DNA of 64,000 nucleotides, from contig CM053256.1 in NCBI GenBank assembly GCA_028583405.1, positions 2,598,424 through 2,662,423 of the forward strand, written 5' to 3'. A program made the translations under genes and the position numbers. Below the pieces are notes generated by a model that was not told where the DNA came from, ran no database searches, and was given only the letters and a program-made list of their open reading frames with translations. Below, piece after piece: positions 61,081-64,000 of this stretch. How positions within the stretch are numbered: the first letter of the stretch is position 1; every line of letters starts with the position of its first letter. The stretch comes from Pogonophryne albipinna. Lineage: Eukaryota; Chordata; Actinopteri; Perciformes; Artedidraconidae.

Positions 61081-63600
61081 TATCTGAGAAGTATTATATT
61101 ATATTATTATTATATAATAGAACATTAACCAGCATTGAAACACAGTTTTGGTAGTTTGTTGTTTGCGAAATACTTTACAATTAGCTTATAATTTATAGAA
61201 AAGCTCAAAGTTGAGTTAGCGATACATTTTTAAATAACAGGAGTGAAAAAATGGGCATTTATTATGTGGGATGTAATAAGGGATGCAGCCAGAAGCAAGG
61301 GAACAATTAATAAAGTCAAGTAAACAATAGGGCCAATTGAGGAGGGAGTGAGGTGAGGAACTGAATAGTAGGGCATGTGAGACAAAGTGTGTCAACAAGC
61401 TAAGCTAATACATTTGGTTGAATTGGTTTAGGACCAAAAGTTTGATCTGGAACAGTAGTGATAACAGGATATCCAATGTCAGTGACTTCTTGCTTATAAA
61501 AAGACCACATTTTCATTTTAAGATGCTGGCAATGCAGGAAGAGCAGGGTTGATAAGTCTAATTATGGTATTAAATCGGAATCTAGTGTTACTGGTAAATA
61601 GGTTAGAGAAGCGACGAACTGTGGTCGACAGGCGTCTGCAAGGTTTAAGTTAAATATAAAACATACTTATTAAGTAGAGAAAATAAAATCATACAAAAAA
61701 AAACAACCAATATAACATTTAGGAGAGCCAGTCCCACTTGTACCTTGGCCAGCAGAGAGATGTCAAACCAACAGAAGCTAACTCCTAAGACAAAGTCCCA
61801 TGAGCTTAATTTAGTTTACGACACTTCCAAAGCTTTTGGTATTGTTTTAATTGAGAGGACCCCAGTGGCAGAACATTGAATACTGTGACTTGTTACTATG
61901 CAGTAATGTAGGGGATCATACCAAATTCCTGTCCATGAACGCATCCTTATGAATAAAACTGATAAGATATGTTACCTGGGAATTCATACAGCAGGCTGTG
62001 AGCAGTAACGTTGCATAACTGACTAATTTCACTGTGTGATTGTCTCTAGACATTGTGCAAGACGTGACCTCAACATGATGCAACACTCACAGCAGCTAGT
62101 TAAAACTTGATCATGTTTTTTCTCTTTATGTGTGCCTATACAACATTTTTGGCAAATAAAAAGCATGAGGGCGGTCATTAATTTATTATTTGATTAAGTA
62201 ACTAATTTAGTGTCCTTTAAATGCCCTTGGTCACGGGGTAATTGTAAAGATGAAGGGTACAGCGATAAACTGTGTACGTCATGTCAGAGTAAAAACTAAC
62301 AAGGTAAGACATCTTATTTTAAACCAGCATTGGCTTTGCTCAGTTAGCTTCTCATATACTAAAGTTAATAGTATATAGTAAAGCATATTAAATCAGCTGA
62401 TTTTGTATATGTATGAAACTAAATACGGTATGTTGTTAAACTCACCTGTGTTCTCCACAAGTTCTGTGGAGGAAAATGTTCAGCTTACATACTTTGCAAC
62501 TTCAATACATTTTCTTTTTGGGGGTATTAAGGTTATACCAGAAATGTTTTCCAATTAGTATGTACGTATATTTGGACTTAAGACTTAAGGTAGGTTTGTT
62601 GCAACAGGCTTTTTTTGGACAATTCCCTGCACACCCACTCAGGTGATTTAAATTGCTGATTAGGCCACGGCTTTGTTTGCTACTGGGTGAAGCTGCTTGG
62701 ATTTACCTGAGGTCACACAACTTCATGTCCAAACAGGCTCAATAAAAGAGGGCAGGAGAAAGAGTTGCAAAGACATTAATTGCTAAAGCTTTGTAAAAAG
62801 GAATTTGCCAATATGCTAATACACAGCTCCTTATACTAAACTGCTCATACAAAGAGGTAACATTTGTGAACTCCTCGCAGCAAAAACTGCATGTTGTAAA
62901 ACTAGTTGCTCTTAGGGATGTTGATGTTTTTTAATGGCAAAACTCAAACTGCGCTTACTGGACACTACCGATTTCCAGTGTATATCTGGTTAATCTGTAC
63001 AGATACACATGGATCCAGTTCAATTTAATCTAATCACTTTATCAAGAACATTTCAGACATGCACAAAATGTTCTAAAATGATTTAAATTGAATCAAAACT
63101 TGCCAAAAAACGATCTGATTAGTCATGTAAAACAGGAACCACTAACGACCAAACATGGGCACATGCAAAGCATTTTCATATTCTAGATCTTAAACGTTTT
63201 AGATACTGAGGATTTACTTATTTATTAAGATTACTTACAGCCTGCTGCAATTTATGATTCAGTGCTAGTCAAGAAAATAATACAGTTTTTATGTTAAGCA
63301 AGCACAATTTAGCTTGTAGTGTTGCGATGAAGTAGCGAAGCGTTATTTTGGGTTGCAATTTCATTGAAATGTTAAAGTTTTAATATTTATTTAAAGACAC
63401 AGTATTGTAAAATAATGTGAGACAACTGTTTGCAAACCTTTTGCCAAATGAAGGCCTTACTTTCTAAAAGATTGCTTTTTTGTAAACTTGGTTCTTGGTG
63501 AACGTGATAACAAAGACACAGGAGAAAGTCAAGGAGAAAGAAAACATTGTTGCTAAAAAATAAAACATAGGACGGGAAGCAGCTTTGAAATGAATCCTAA
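61081..63600. other. Intergenic, nothing recognised
   Basis: A+T-rich DNA, chance frames only. Confidence 0.5.
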
Positions 63601-63639
63601 CAGCTGTAAAAGTTTAACGTGTGTGTCGCATATACAGTT

Positions 63640-64000
63640 AACGTCTCCACAGCTCTTACTCTGACCCTTCCTGCTTTAAAACGCCACCTCGCCACCCGCC
63701 CCCTCCTCCCAATAAATCCAAAGGGAGCCGTGTGTGGAGCTGACCCCCCCCCCCCTCCTCCTCCCCAGTGAAAGTGCAATGGAGCAACTCCAGATGTGAA
63801 CATCCTCCCTCTATCTCTCTCCCACACTCTTTTCTCTCCCACTTCCACCACGAGTCCACCCCCCCGCCCTCCCCCGAGCAGCTACGAGTTTTCCATTTCC
63901 TTTTTTGGTGAAAAAATCTCAAACGCAGGCAGGGAGGAGGACATTTCACCCAATGCCGACAGGAGAGTCTGTGTATGTGTGCTTCATCAAGGCGATGAAA
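63640..64000 (+). promoter_or_regulatory. Promoter-like C-rich block at the window edge
   Basis: Composition changes sharply to C-rich with GC-box-like and CCAAT-like words (ccaccccg-type runs, 'cctcccaataaa'). An ATG at 63953 opens a frame to the window end (MPTGESVYVCFIKAMK), and another ATG lies at 63995. This could be the promoter and first exon of the next gene, cut by the window. I do not recognise the peptide. Confidence 0.3.

Overview
This window is vertebrate nuclear DNA, almost certainly from a teleost fish. Most of it is non-coding, A+T-rich and crowded with dispersed repeats typical of fish genomes: LINE tails, tRNA-derived SINEs, hAT-, Harbinger- and TTAA-type MITEs, and solo LTRs. 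It also carries long (TG)n and (CA)n microsatellites. Only one protein gene can be assembled with confidence: a five-coding-exon R-spondin on the + strand, best matched to rspo1. All five exons have consensus splice sites, every intron is phase 1, and the joined frame encodes 277 residues.

Layout. 1-4.1 kb: no gene seen. 4.1-7.2 kb: a minus-strand LINE broken by a Harbinger-like element (itself split by a short solo LTR) and by a hAT-like element that contains a further transposon copy. 7.2-14.3 kb: little beyond a 188-bp pure (TG)n tract. 14.3-17.8 kb: a SINE fragment, a solo LTR split by a 1-kb TIR element, then a TTAA element split by a second solo LTR and carrying two perfect hairpins. 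17.8-24.7 kb: LINE 3' ends and a TIR MITE related to a THAP transposon. 24.7-29.2 kb: a second copy of the TTAA element, swollen to 4.5 kb by a 3-kb inverted-repeat element with THAP fragments in both arms and by a 667-bp Harbinger-like element. 29.2-36.4 kb: a SINE, quiet DNA that may hold a distal rspo1 promoter, and a long-TIR element.

36.4-50.5 kb is rspo1: the leader with short upstream ORFs, then exon 1 (signal peptide), exon 2 (furin-like repeat 1), exon 3 (furin-like repeat 2), exon 4 (TSP type 1) and exon 5 (basic tail), followed by a 3'UTR of about 1.45 kb. Its introns hold a hAT MITE with a perfect 8-bp target duplication, two TTAA MITEs and a LINE tail. 50.5-63.6 kb is intergenic, with a SINE, LINE fragments, two hAT-type MITEs, a 142-bp (CA)n tract and two unassigned exon-like open frames. 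The last 350 bases are C-rich and promoter-like and may start the next gene.

RSPO1 is a secreted Wnt amplifier. It binds LGR4/5/6 through furin-like repeat 2 and removes the ligases ZNRF3/RNF43 through repeat 1. I found no previously undescribed protein system. The most informative structures are the nested insertions, which can be dated against each other and in several cases proved by an uninterrupted relative in the same window, and the pair of hairpins that look like template-switch mutations. Superfamily names for repeats are inferred from termini and target duplications, not from a database search.
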